A stretch of 57,963 bases of DNA, from assembly GCF_009017255.1 (NCBI RefSeq), contig NZ_WBZB01000044.1, positions 1 to 57,963 on the forward strand, written 5' to 3'. This stretch comes from Alkaliphilus serpentinus (lineage in GTDB: Bacteria > Bacillota > Clostridia > Peptostreptococcales > Natronincolaceae). A model generated the notes under the pieces. The model was not told the origin of the DNA, made no database searches, and saw only the letters and a program-made list of their open reading frames with translations. A program made the position numbers and the translations under genes. Position 1 is the first letter of the stretch, and every line of letters begins with the position of its first letter. This document shows positions 8,664 to 17,642 of this stretch, piece by piece.

Positions 8664-9614
8664 ATGAATAAAAAAAGAAACAAAATTTGGATGGTTATTA
8701 CCATTATATTAAGCTTCATAGTAATTATAACTGCATTATATGGCTATAGGCTCTATGACAAGTATAAGGAAACCTTAAGAAATATCTCTGAGATGGATGA
8801 TGAAGAATCCCTATTAGATGAAAATCATGAAACAAACAGCCAAGAACCATTTATATTACTGGTTTATGGTATTAGTGAGAGAATAAATGACAAAGGCCAC
8901 TCCGATACCATGCTTCTAGCATTGGTGGACCCTAAAGAGGTTAAGGTACAGTTGATATCCATTCCAAGGGATGCCTATGTAGATATACCAGGATATAAAA
9001 TGGATAAGCTGAATGTTACCTATCCCCGCGGTGGGTCAAAGCTTATGATTGATACCTTGGAGAATTGGTTAGATATCGAGATCAGTGGTTTTGTATCTAT
9101 AAACTTTGAGGGCTTTATTAATTTGGTTGATTTATTTGGTGGGATAGAGGTAGATGTCGATAGGTCGATGAGTTATGACGATCCCTATGATGGAACCCGA
9201 ATAAGAATATCCCCGGGTAAACAGGTTCTAGATGGGAAGAATGCTTTAGATTTTGTTCGTTTTAGATATAGTAATGATGGAAGACATTCTAGTGATTATG
9301 AAAGAATGGATCGTCAACAGCAGGCATTAAAGGCACTGGCCAACAAGCTCACTATTATGAATTCATTACCCAGGTTGTTCAGTATGATGGATATTTTAAG
9401 TGATCATGTAAAAACCTCTTTACCACCCCAAAGGATAGAGGAATATATCAAAACCTTTAAAGGAATAAAGGCTGAGAATATTGTTACGGATTCCATTCAG
9501 GGAGAGGGACATAAGGTGAATGAACTATGGTATGAGAAAATACCCGATGAAGAGGTTAATCGAATAAGGAAGCTTATAGAAGATTTTCTCAGTAGAGCAG
9601 AAAATATTGAATAG
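8664..9614 (+). CDS. LytR-CpsA-Psr (LCP) family glycopolymer transferase
   Basis: A 316-residue membrane protein of the LCP family, whose members attach teichoic acids or other phosphoglycopolymers from undecaprenyl carriers to peptidoglycan outside the membrane. One transmembrane segment spans residues 9-27. The LCP domain starts at FILLVYGISERINDKGHSDT and contains the pyrophosphate- and metal-binding pattern (SDTMLLALVDP, SIPRDAYVDIPG, then ALDFVRFRYSNDGRHSSDYERMDRQQ). The length is typical. The ATG at 8664 follows GAAGGGAG. A terminator at 9625-9676 suggests a single-gene unit, though the next gene also faces the cell surface. Confidence 0.95.
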   Translation: MNKKRNKIWMVITIILSFIVIITALYGYRLYDKYKETLRNISEMDDEESLLDENHETNSQEPFILLVYGISERINDKGHSDTMLLALVDPKEVKVQLISIPRDAYVDIPGYKMDKLNVTYPRGGSKLMIDTLENWLDIEISGFVSINFEGFINLVDLFGGIEVDVDRSMSYDDPYDGTRIRISPGKQVLDGKNALDFVRFRYSNDGRHSSDYERMDRQQQALKALANKLTIMNSLPRLFSMMDILSDHVKTSLPPQRIEEYIKTFKGIKAENIVTDSIQGEGHKVNELWYEKIPDEEVNRIRKLIEDFLSRAENIE

Positions 9615-9624
9615 AATATATACA

Positions 9625-9676
9625 AAAACATCAATTTTCAAGAATATTGTAAAAAATTTCTTGAAGGTTGATGTTT
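9625..9676 (+). terminator. Intrinsic terminator after the LCP gene
   Basis: The arms ACATCAATTTTCAAGAA and TTCTTGAAGGTTGATGT pair with two G-T wobbles, followed by TTTCATTTTG. Confidence 0.7.
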
Positions 9677-9850
9677 CATTTTGTATAATTACTATATAAA
9701 GTGGGTAAAAATGTATTTTGACTTGAAACATAAAATAGGCAATATAACCCATTTAATCTTGTACATAAGAGGATTAATATTAAGACAAGCATGCATCTAT
9801 TGTAGAGCATCAGTGGACATAAGCAGTTTATAGTTATAGCTGCTATTTTT

Positions 9851-9904
9851 ATTTAATAGGCTCTTGTTACCTATTAAATGGGGGGTTTTAAGGGGCAACC
9901 CCCT
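9851..9904 (+). promoter_or_regulatory. Two consecutive hairpins in the leader of the PKD membrane protein gene
   Basis: Hairpin 1 is a perfect 10-bp stem, ATTTAATAGG with CCTATTAAAT (9851-9860 and 9870-9879). Hairpin 2 is GGGGGTT with AACCCCC (9881-9887 and 9897-9903). They lie one base apart, 46 bases before the next start codon, without a strong T-run. They could be a terminator pair or a regulatory leader. Confidence 0.45.
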
Positions 9905-9949
9905 TGTGTTTAATAAAATCTATTAATTTCAAAATAAGGGTGGATGACT

Positions 9950-11551
9950 ATGGATTATATACAGTTAGAAAAATATCATATAACGGATACCTTTAAGAAA
10001 AGTGAAAAACAGGATATCTTTATTGGAAATGCTAAAGATGATGAAACCAACACTGTTATTATTAATACTATAAAGGATAAGAGTTTCATTAAACTACTGA
10101 ACTCCATGGATCTTGATGAGCTACAGAATATCCTTTTGAATCTAGAGCTTATAAAGGGTAATGGGGAGAATGTAGGGGAAGAAGGAGAGGAAAGGGAGGA
10201 AATTACCCTGGTAACCAGCCTTCAAAGTGGAACCCCAATGGAAAACTACCTAGAAGAAAATGATCTATCCTTAAAGGAAAGAATGAATTTAGCGCTAGAA
10301 TATATGAAGGAAATATTAAAATATAAAAGCTTAAGCCCAGTCCTTCAAAGTATCTTTGTGGATGAAACCCAGCTAGTTAGTGATGAAGGAAGGATTTTAT
10401 TTGATGAATTGTTGATTATTGAGGATGAGGCTATAGAGAATGTTGATTTTAACAGAGTCTGTAGAAAAGTTGGCAATGTTTTATATAAGTTGATTTTTAG
10501 TGAAGGTATTTATAGGGATTCCAATCTCATTACTGCTGAGCTTACAGATTTTATAGACTGTCTGAGAAACAACAATCATACCTTAACCAGTCTCGATGAG
10601 CTGATGATAGAATTTCGTAAGCACTATATTTATTACGTTTGCATGGAGGAAATGAACAAGGAGGATGCAGTACCTTCTAAGACCCCCCTTAAAGATCAAC
10701 GGATTATTCAGTATGGGGGTAAAAATAGGAAGAGGCGGAGATTAAAATATGCTTTACCAATGGCTATTATCCTATTAATCGCCTTTGGAGTAATCTATAG
10801 GCTTCAAGGCTCTCCAGAGGTTGAAGGGGATGATTACATAGAACCAGCTGCTGCGGCTGTGACAGAAACCGAGGATGCAGCTAAGCCCATTGCAGAATTT
10901 GAACTAATAAAGTCGGAGGACCAATGGAGGTTTATAAATAAGAGCACTACTGATGGTGAAGATATTGTTATAGAGGAGTACCTATGGGAGATTAGTAAGG
11001 GAGGTACTATACTTCAGGAGATTAAGACGGAAAATATAACCCTAAAGTTTAAAGATCCGGGTATTTATAAAATCGATTTATTGGTAAGAGATAGCATGAA
11101 TCAATGGAGCGACAGATACTCAATGGAGGTATATATCAGCCAAGAATCAGCAGAAGATCCCTTTAATAATTATTTAGATTTTAAGCTATCCTATGACGAT
11201 AGGAAAGTAGAAATCGATGATGAGAAAACCAGAAATGAAGATATATCCTACAAAATTATTGGTGTAGAACCAACCACCCTATCCTTAAAGGAGATCGGAT
11301 ATTCCTCCAATGGAACCCTGAGCTTTTGGCTTATGGCAAACTCAACCGATACAATGACCATTAATCTACAGGGCTATTATCAAGATAACTTGATAATAAC
11401 AGAGGATTTAAACCATAAGCATCAGGCCAATGGCACCTGGGAAATGGTTAAGTTTCAGCTGGTCAGCAGGGTTGATACAGTTGAAATCACCTTTGAGGAC
11501 TATACCCATAGCCTGTGGGTTGGAGACATAGCATTGGAATTATATAAATAA
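9950..11551 (+). CDS. Single-pass membrane protein: kinase-fold-like cytoplasmic part, PKD-like outer domain
   Basis: I do not recognise a named family. The protein is about 533 residues. The N-terminal 250 residues are cytoplasmic and resemble a degenerate protein-kinase-like layout: a strand-rich lobe, then a helical lobe with ALEYMKEILKYKSLSPVLQSIFVD. There is no HRD, DFG or glycine loop, so catalysis is unlikely. A transmembrane helix follows a basic RKRRRLKYALPMAI patch near residues 260-280. Outside is a PKD-like repeat (FINKSTTDGEDIVIEEYLWE to YKIDLLVRDSMNQWSD) and a C-terminal beta-rich domain resembling carbohydrate-binding modules. The ATG at 9950 is better spaced from AAGGGTGG than the one at 9944. 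A surface-binding or wall-sensing role is inference. Confidence 0.6.
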   Translation: MDYIQLEKYHITDTFKKSEKQDIFIGNAKDDETNTVIINTIKDKSFIKLLNSMDLDELQNILLNLELIKGNGENVGEEGEEREEITLVTSLQSGTPMENYLEENDLSLKERMNLALEYMKEILKYKSLSPVLQSIFVDETQLVSDEGRILFDELLIIEDEAIENVDFNRVCRKVGNVLYKLIFSEGIYRDSNLITAELTDFIDCLRNNNHTLTSLDELMIEFRKHYIYYVCMEEMNKEDAVPSKTPLKDQRIIQYGGKNRKRRRLKYALPMAIILLIAFGVIYRLQGSPEVEGDDYIEPAAAAVTETEDAAKPIAEFELIKSEDQWRFINKSTTDGEDIVIEEYLWEISKGGTILQEIKTENITLKFKDPGIYKIDLLVRDSMNQWSDRYSMEVYISQESAEDPFNNYLDFKLSYDDRKVEIDDEKTRNEDISYKIIGVEPTTLSLKEIGYSSNGTLSFWLMANSTDTMTINLQGYYQDNLIITEDLNHKHQANGTWEMVKFQLVSRVDTVEITFEDYTHSLWVGDIALELYK

Positions 11552-11571
11552 TAAATACAACTTCATTTTTA

Positions 11572-11605
11572 ATGTTGAATGTTAAATGTTGAATGTTGAA
11601 TTGTT
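11572..11605. repeat. Heptanucleotide repeat copy (TGTTGAA)n
   Basis: About four degenerate units of the family seen at 5027 and 7093. It lies just after the stop codon of the preceding gene. Confidence 0.6.
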
Positions 11606-11709
11606 GTGGCTTCAAAATATCGAAGCATTTATAGGAAGCTAGAGCAAAAAAAGAACAGTGAGGAAAGTTAGCTGAAATGTGGAAAATTAGCTAGCTTTCC
11701 ATCGAGTAT

Positions 11710-11739
11710 AACACACCAGACTATATGGGGTGTTTTTTT
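11710..11739 (+). terminator. Intrinsic terminator between convergent genes
   Basis: AACACACC (11710-11717) pairs with GGGGTGTT (11727-11734) with one mismatch, followed by a T-run. It stops the rightward transcript just before the end of gerB on the other strand. Confidence 0.65.
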
Positions 11740-11744
11740 ATGCC

Positions 11745-12836
11745 CTAATTTGCCGAGGTATCACTGGGGACCTGTAGCCCCTTCTTAGAGAATATGGGGA
11801 ATATAAACAAGGGAATGATGATGAAATTGGCCAAGGCAATATAGGTATAGATGTTCAGCATTCTAAATAGGAAGAATAAATCATTTCCTATGAAATATCC
11901 CAATACAAAAACCAAGCCGCTTACATAGTAAACGATTTTTCTAGTTTCAATCTTCATATCCCTTATGATACTAAGCATTGCATAAAAGGTGATGACATAT
12001 TTTAAATACCAGCCTCCTACAATTTGCAGCATTACAAAAAGCTCCCCCATCTCTAAAAACCTAAAATGGCTAACCAGCTGGGTTTGGAAGAGATTGGGAT
12101 AGGTCATATAATTGACAAAATGCACATCAAAGGTCATAAATAGTCCGGTTAAGGATACTAAATGGATTTGAAAGGCAAATAGTAGACTATAAATTAAGTA
12201 CTTCACCAGCTTTTTTGTTTCTCCCAGCTTTTTTAGATAGGGGAGTATAGTTAAGGAGCCTCCAAATAAAGCTAAAATCTGAAGGGTACATTTTATAAAG
12301 CCCACAGTTAAGCCTCTATCAAATATAGGGAATAGGTAATCGAAACGTTTATATTGGGCTGTCAACATAGCCAGATTAATTCCTGATATGGTTACAAGGG
12401 TGATACCAATAAGGGTAACAGTTATAATGGCGACTAAATCTCTTTTTACTGTATATAAGGTGGCGGGAATAAAAAATAATAGGAAATACCATATGGGAGT
12501 ATCAATCAGCATATGGTTATGAAGGGAATTGGAAAATACTGCAGCCGATTCCACAAGGGTTAAAAAAAAGGTTACTACCAGCAATCCAACTAAAAAGCTC
12601 CCCAAAGATTTCCCCACTGCAGAGGTATAGATACGATAAACATTAAAGCAATTATGTTTTAAAGCCCCTTTAACTACATATACTATGAAGGCTAAAAAAA
12701 TAATTGAGGCAATGATCATAGCCACCCAGCTATCTCTACCACCATTTTTCGTATAGATGGTGGGATAGGTTTTAATAGAAACAATCATTGTGGCTAATAC
12801 TAAAAAGGGAATGTGTTTCGAGTTGAATTTATCCAT
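11745..12836 (-). CDS. Spore germination permease, GerB (GerAB) family
   Basis: A 363-residue integral membrane protein of the endospore germination permease family, an APC-type transporter homologue that acts as the germinant-binding B subunit of a GerA-type receptor in the spore inner membrane. About ten hydrophobic helices are visible, and the start has the usual layout (FLVLATMIVSIKTYP, then GGRDSWVAMIIASIIF). It lies divergent from gerA and gerC, whereas the usual order is a single A-B-C operon. The 88-base intergenic region at 12837-12924 must hold both promoters; sigma-G control is expected from the family but I cannot see a clear motif. Confidence 0.92.
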   Translation of the reverse strand: MDKFNSKHIPFLVLATMIVSIKTYPTIYTKNGGRDSWVAMIIASIIFLAFIVYVVKGALKHNCFNVYRIYTSAVGKSLGSFLVGLLVVTFFLTLVESAAVFSNSLHNHMLIDTPIWYFLLFFIPATLYTVKRDLVAIITVTLIGITLVTISGINLAMLTAQYKRFDYLFPIFDRGLTVGFIKCTLQILALFGGSLTILPYLKKLGETKKLVKYLIYSLLFAFQIHLVSLTGLFMTFDVHFVNYMTYPNLFQTQLVSHFRFLEMGELFVMLQIVGGWYLKYVITFYAMLSIIRDMKIETRKIVYYVSGLVFVLGYFIGNDLFFLFRMLNIYTYIALANFIIIPLFIFPIFSKKGLQVPSDTSAN

Positions 12837-12924
12837 AAGCTAAAACTCCTTTACATAAATTTATAAGCCGTAGTAGTATTACCTAATTTTTCAAATTTAA
12901 ATCTTCAATTTTACCTTAGGGCTG

Positions 12925-14357
12925 GTGTTGAACTTGAGCAAGAAGGAAATTTATCATAAAAAATATAACAATAGAATGGAGTTTTTAAATAAAGAGTTTA
13001 AAGGCTCCTTTGACTTTAAATGCAGAGAGCTACAACTAGAGATGGGAAAAGCTTGTGTTGTTTACCTAGATAGTATAGTAGACGCAAACTATATCAGTGA
13101 TTACATAATAAGACCTCTTATTAATATGGAGCTTAAAGTAGCAGATGTAAAAAATGTAAAATTTGAGCTATATAGTCATATAGTTGAGACTGTTAACCAT
13201 GAAATAGAAATGATAGAGGCTGTTTTAGCTGGAAATACAATTGTTTTACTAGATTTTTGTGAGGAAATACTCTCCTGTAGTGGAAGAAAATTTCAAGTTA
13301 GAGCCATAGAGGAGCCTCCTACCGAAACCGTCATTAAAGGCTCTAGGGAAGGCTTTAACGAAAATGTAACAGTGGGTTGTAGCTTAATTCGAAAAAGACT
13401 GAAGGATTCAAATTTAAAGCTAGAGTCCATCTTTGTTGGCGATAAAAATAATCAAGTGATTGTTATGGCCTATATTGAAGGGGTAGCTCCCCAAAAAATA
13501 ATTGATTATGTGAAAAAAGAGATTAATAATATTAAAAACGATTATGTTTTTCATCAAAATATTATTGAAGAAAGATTAAAGACAAAGTATACCGCCTTCG
13601 ATACCGTAGGCTATACCGAAAAGCCCGATATTCTTGTTTCTAAGCTTGTGGAGGGTAGAGTTGGAATTATAATGGAGGGAACCACCTTTGCCATTTTTGC
13701 ACCCTACTTCTTTGTTGAAAATATTATTATGGCGGATGATTATTATTTAAACAAATATGGCCAGAATTATTTTAGACTTGTTCGATGGATATCCGCATTG
13801 ATATCCTTAACCCTACCGGGCTTGTATGTGGCCCTTACCACCCATCATTTCAGCTTAATTCCCTCTATTTTTGTCTTTCGACTGGCTGTATTAAGGGCGG
13901 GTGTTCCCTATCCAACTATTGTCGAGATTGTCATTATGATGTTCTTCTTTCAGGTTTTGAGGGAGGCGGGGGTTCGTTTGCCACAAGCCATAGGTCCAGC
14001 CATCTCTATAGTAGGTGCCCTAATACTTGGAGATGCAGCCATCCGATCGGGATTGGCCTCCAATGTGACAGTGCTGGTGGTGGCCTTATCAGCCATATCT
14101 CTATTTTTAATACAAAGCTCCATGGAGCCTTATCTATTTGGGGTAATATTATTTTAGTATCCTCTACTCTTTTAGGCCTTCCAGGCTTTTATATAGCCTT
14201 CATAGTTTTTGTAACCCATATTTCCGGCCTAAACAGCTGTGGCTACCCGTACCTCTATCCACTGGGGACAAAGAATAGCTTAAATTTTAAGGACCTACTT
14301 TTTAGAGGAAGCCTGGATTCAATTTCCCATAATATTCTTAAAAAGGATGAAAGCTAA
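12925..14357 (+). pseudogene. Spore germination protein GerA family, interrupted by a single-base frameshift
   Basis: The A subunit of a GerA-type germinant receptor, an integral membrane protein normally about 480 residues. Frame 1 reads from GTG 12925 to a stop at 14155-14157 and contains the soluble N-terminal domain and the hallmark IIMEGTTFAIFAPYFF and QNYFRLVRWISALISL. The missing C-terminus continues in frame 3: NIILVSSTLLGLPGFYIAF, then SCGYPYLYPLG, ending at 14357. A loss of one G in GGGG (14140-14143) explains the break: with five Gs the text reads EPYLFGGNIILVSS. The stop overlaps the gerC start by one base. It may be a true mutation, phase variation or a sequencing error. Confidence 0.85.
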
Positions 14358-15496
14358 TGAAAAGGGCGATAATTTTTTTGATACTTATTACTTTTTTAAT
14401 AGCTTCAATTGGCTGTAGCTATGAGGATATTAACAGGGTTATTTTTGTTATAACCATCATTATTGATGTAGATGAACATGAGATGGTTCATGTATATCTA
14501 GAGCTCTTTCATGCCTACAGAAGCAATAAGGAGAATTCTGAAATGGGACAGCGAATTATTATGAAGGAAACCGGTTCAACCATTGGTGAAGCACTGGACA
14601 AGGTAAATAAGAGCTCTAGTCAAAAATTAGTATATAGCCAAAACAAGGTGATACTTTTTACTGAGAAGGCTGTTAAGCATGGGATAGATGACTTTTTAGA
14701 TTTTTTGATTAGGGATCAGGAGATGATCCTTAGGCCCTATGTGGCAGTTGTTTTAGATGATCCAGTAACATTTTTACAAACGGATATCAAGCAAAATGAA
14801 TTTATCGGTCTATTTCTCTTTGATATATTTGATAGACCCCTTAGCTTTCTTGTTCCTGCTCATCAGCAATTTTTTCAAGAAATTAATAGGCGGGAAATGG
14901 GCAGAAATGTCACATTTATGACAGCAATTAAATTGAATACAGAAATCTTTCACCCCAAGATAACCAAAGCAAGCTATGCTATTTTGGAAAATGATAAGCT
15001 GGCCTTCTTTATAGAAGATAGAGAAATATTAATGGGGATGACTTTTATATTAGATACTGTCAATCAAGGAAGAATCAACATTCCCCACCCCAATTATGAG
15101 GATAAGCTGGCCTTTGTACTCATTTTAAACAGTAAGACAGCAACCTCCATAGAGTATGATGGGAACAAAATCTATTTGAAGAAAAAAATCAGTGTTAAGG
15201 GTACCCTAGATGATGCTCAGGGTGGATTGGTATTAGATAAAGCTACCGTTCCTAAAATTGAAGAGTTTACCAAAGAAGAAATCAAAAGGAGCTGTCTAAA
15301 GGCCTTTAATAAGTTTAAGGATGAGGGGATTGATGTTTTTGAAATTCGTGAGGTTTTTAATAGAGTATATCCCACCATCGATATCGATAACCCCTTGGAG
15401 CAAACCGAACTCATGGTAGAGGTGGATGTATTCATAGAGGGCAGTAGTGGTTTAACAGATTTTAATTCTCAAAATATTAAATATCCAACCTTTTAA
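14357..15496 (+). CDS. Spore germination lipoprotein, Ger(x)C family
   Basis: The 379-residue C subunit of a GerA-type receptor, a lipoprotein on the outer face of the spore inner membrane. The signal peptide ends at Cys20 (IASIGC). The family opening SYEDINRVIFVITIIIDVDE replaces the more common RELNDLALVTAIGID form. The C-terminal domain (KEEIKRSCLKAFNKFKDEGID) is also typical. It overlaps the gerA reading frame by one base, so it is translationally coupled to the interrupted gene; a gerA frameshift could lower its translation. Confidence 0.93.
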   Translation: MKRAIIFLILITFLIASIGCSYEDINRVIFVITIIIDVDEHEMVHVYLELFHAYRSNKENSEMGQRIIMKETGSTIGEALDKVNKSSSQKLVYSQNKVILFTEKAVKHGIDDFLDFLIRDQEMILRPYVAVVLDDPVTFLQTDIKQNEFIGLFLFDIFDRPLSFLVPAHQQFFQEINRREMGRNVTFMTAIKLNTEIFHPKITKASYAILENDKLAFFIEDREILMGMTFILDTVNQGRINIPHPNYEDKLAFVLILNSKTATSIEYDGNKIYLKKKISVKGTLDDAQGGLVLDKATVPKIEEFTKEEIKRSCLKAFNKFKDEGIDVFEIREVFNRVYPTIDIDNPLEQTELMVEVDVFIEGSSGLTDFNSQNIKYPTF

Positions 15497-15568
15497 TATG
15501 GCTACCTATCCCTTTTAAGGGGTAAGAAAAAACAGACCTTGGGTACTTTTACTAATAGCTTAAGGGGA

Positions 15569-15599
15569 TATACTGGCAGCCTGCTGTGAAGCCAGTATA
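15569..15599. other. Hairpin without T-run after gerC
   Basis: Perfect 9-bp arms TATACTGGC and GCCAGTATA flank a 13-base loop. It lacks a T-run; it may stabilise the gerC transcript 3' end. Confidence 0.4.
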
Positions 15600-15680
15600 G
15601 AAAGAATTTCTATTGAGTTCTCAGATATTTATAGCTAGATACCTACTATATTAAAAATTCTTTACAATTAATCGGATATA

Positions 15681-15746
15681 TTGACTAGGAAATAACAAGA
15701 TGTTAACATTAAACTGAACGGTGTTCAAATAACTGTTCGGTTTTTT
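15681..15746 (+). promoter_or_regulatory. Promoter with TetR-type operator for the ECF sigma/TetR pair
   Basis: TTGACT (15681-15686), 17 bases, then TAACAT (15704-15709) form a good sigma-A promoter. The expected start site falls in TGAACGGTGTTCA (15715-15727), an inverted repeat GAAC/GTTC of the type bound by TetR-family dimers. A third half-site GTTC lies at 15735. The same DNA can fold as a stem (15713-15721 with 15733-15741) followed by six Ts, so it may also terminate gerC read-through. Confidence 0.5.
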
Positions 15747-15829
15747 GTTGTTGAAAATCTGAACTTTCTTATAGATAGAGAGCAATTTCTTAGGGGTTAG
15801 GGAGTCGATTAATTTAAGGGGGTCTCCTT

Positions 15830-16453
15830 ATGGAGGGCTGGAAGCCAATTCAAATGTGTAAAGACAATAATGGGGTGGAATTTGAGGAACTTGTTAGAGA
15901 ATTTGAGAAAAAGGTTTATAATATATCCTACTCTATAACAGAAAATAAGGATGATGCCTTAGATGTTTCTCAAGAGGTTTTTTTAAAGGTTTATAGGAGG
16001 ATTCATACCTTTAGGGGTGATTCTTCTATTGCTACATGGCTCTATAGAATAACAATAAATACCTGTTGGGATTATTTGAAAAAGCGTAATAAGCAAAAGT
16101 CCAATTATACAAATTGCTTCAATGATGAAAAGCATACCCTAATAAATGCAGAGGGGGTTGATGATTGGAAAACCCCTGAGGATATCCATGATGTTAAAGA
16201 GCTTCAGGCCATCGTAAGGGAGGCAATTAACCATTTAACAGATGATCAGCGGGTTGTTGTGGTATTACGAGATCTACAACAGCTCTCCTATAATGAAATA
16301 GCTGAGATCCTCAACTGTTCACTTGGGCTTGTTAAATCTAGATTAAGTCGGGGTAGGACTAAGCTAAGGGAAATCCTGACTAATAGTCAAGAATACAGGG
16401 AATATCTAGGTGAGGGTTTTTATTATGAAAGAAAAGATAGGGAGGAAAGCTAA
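15830..16453 (+). CDS. ECF-type RNA polymerase sigma factor
   Basis: A 207-residue sigma-70 family factor of the extracytoplasmic-function group, directing RNA polymerase to stress or envelope promoters. Region 2 reads FEELVREFEKKVYNISYSIT, then DALDVSQEVFLKVYRRI and STIATWLYRI-like ATWLYRITIN. Region 4 reads LTDDQRVVVVLRDLQQLSYNEIAEILNCSLGLVK as its helix-turn-helix. No anti-sigma gene follows; a TetR regulator does, overlapping by one base. The ATG at 15830 follows AAGGGGG. Confidence 0.95.
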   Translation: MEGWKPIQMCKDNNGVEFEELVREFEKKVYNISYSITENKDDALDVSQEVFLKVYRRIHTFRGDSSIATWLYRITINTCWDYLKKRNKQKSNYTNCFNDEKHTLINAEGVDDWKTPEDIHDVKELQAIVREAINHLTDDQRVVVVLRDLQQLSYNEIAEILNCSLGLVKSRLSRGRTKLREILTNSQEYREYLGEGFYYERKDREES

Positions 16454-17025
16454 TGAAGGAACTGGAGGCTAGGGAAAAAATTATTGCTACCACCACTGAG
16501 TTAATAAGGCTACACGGAGATGTAAGCAAAGTTACCGTAAGGGATATAGCCCTTAAGTCGGGGGTGGGGGTTGGACTAATTAACTATCATTTTACAACCA
16601 AGGAAAACTTAATCAATCAGTGTGTTCAACGGATTATTAGCGGTGTAATTGATGGATTTGAAGAATCCTATAGTAATCTAAAACTTAGTCCTAAAGAAAA
16701 ATTAAAACTTCTTTTTAAGACAACAGCAGACTTTGTTGTAAAAAACTCCAGTATTTCAAGGATTTCTATGCTGTATGACCTAAGTTCAGGTAGTGTAGGA
16801 GATAATACTGATCAAGCAGGACGGGCTTATTTAAAGCTTATTAAGGAGATCTATGGAGATAAGAAGACCGAGAGGGAGTTTTTTATCATTATGCATACCC
16901 TCACTTCGGCCATACAGGTGGCCTTTTTAAGAAACACTATTTTAAAAGAGACTGGTGAATTTGATTTTTATCATGAAGAAGAAAGAAATGCCTTTATAGA
17001 TTCAGTGGTGGATTCTATTTTATAA
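16453..17025 (+). CDS. TetR/AcrR family transcriptional regulator
   Basis: A 190-residue dimeric repressor-type protein. The N-terminal helix-turn-helix is typical: ATTELIRLHGDVSKVTVRDIA, then KSGVGVGLINYHFTTKENLI at about residues 32-51. The C-terminal ligand domain is all helical and gives no hint of ligand. It overlaps the sigma gene by one base (TAATGA), so both are co-translated. Its likely own operator lies at the promoter at 15715-15727, which would make the operon self-repressed; this is inference from position and symmetry. Confidence 0.93.
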   Translation: MKELEAREKIIATTTELIRLHGDVSKVTVRDIALKSGVGVGLINYHFTTKENLINQCVQRIISGVIDGFEESYSNLKLSPKEKLKLLFKTTADFVVKNSSISRISMLYDLSSGSVGDNTDQAGRAYLKLIKEIYGDKKTEREFFIIMHTLTSAIQVAFLRNTILKETGEFDFYHEEERNAFIDSVVDSIL

Positions 17026-17266
17026 AATGGATAGACAGGGTACAGAGAAAAATTAGGAGTTGGGCCTGAGAGGATGAACGCAATCCTCTTAAGCTTTATA
17101 GCTGTGGGAACCTTAGGTTTGGTTATCAAGAAAGACTCATCATTTAAGTAAGCAAAATAAATATATACATAGATTGTCTCTAGATTGGTATTTTCATTAT
17201 ATTATGGGTAAAGAATATATAGTAGCCCAAAGCTAAAGAAAGGCCATCGTATAGGAGGTGAATCTT

Positions 17267-17623
17267 ATGAGAATTGAAAAAATTGCAGATAGAATGGTTT
17301 ACTCAGAAAGCACCTTTACAAAAAGAGTATTATTTTCGGAAGAAAAGGTATTAAACTTTGTGCTTAATTTAATGCCGGGGCAAAGTATACCCCCCCATAA
17401 GCATGAGGATAGCGATTTAATTCTTCATGTAATCACAGGTGGAGGGGAGCTTACCGTCAACGGAGAAACGCAAGATGTTGTAATGGGTGATGTTTTATAT
17501 TGTGTTGGTGAAGATGAATTTAGCTTAAGGAATAACACCAATGAAAACCTTTCATGCTTTATTGTATTGACACCGCGACCAATCCCCAAAATCTATGCTG
17601 ATGAGATTCATTCAGAAAACTAA
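17267..17623 (+). CDS. Small cupin-domain protein
   Basis: A 118-residue single-domain cupin. Motif 1 is PGQSIPPHKHEDSDLILHVI and motif 2 GDVLYCVGEDEFSLRNN, but motif 2 lacks the usual histidine. Metal ligands H-x-H-E are present in motif 1. Such small cupins act as metalloenzymes or sugar and ligand binders; the function here cannot be named. The start is the ATG at 17267, because GGAGG lies 9 bases upstream; a GTG at 17258 overlaps that site. A strong terminator follows. Confidence 0.85.
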   Translation: MRIEKIADRMVYSESTFTKRVLFSEEKVLNFVLNLMPGQSIPPHKHEDSDLILHVITGGGELTVNGETQDVVMGDVLYCVGEDEFSLRNNTNENLSCFIVLTPRPIPKIYADEIHSEN

Positions 17624-17642
17624 AAAGGAATAATATAAAGTG

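Noticed and set aside
14119-14157. Programmed ribosomal frameshift in gerA
   Set aside because: No X-XXY-YYZ slippery heptamer or downstream structure is visible at the junction; loss of one G in a run is simpler.
13785-14357. A separate 190-codon gene inside gerA
   Set aside because: Only its last ~70 codons are meaningful, and they are the frameshifted GerA C-terminus.
17074-17151. 25-codon open frame with a hydrophobic core after the TetR gene
   Set aside because: It has a membrane-like sequence (AILLSFIAVGTLGLVIKK) but a poorly spaced ribosome-binding site and no context.
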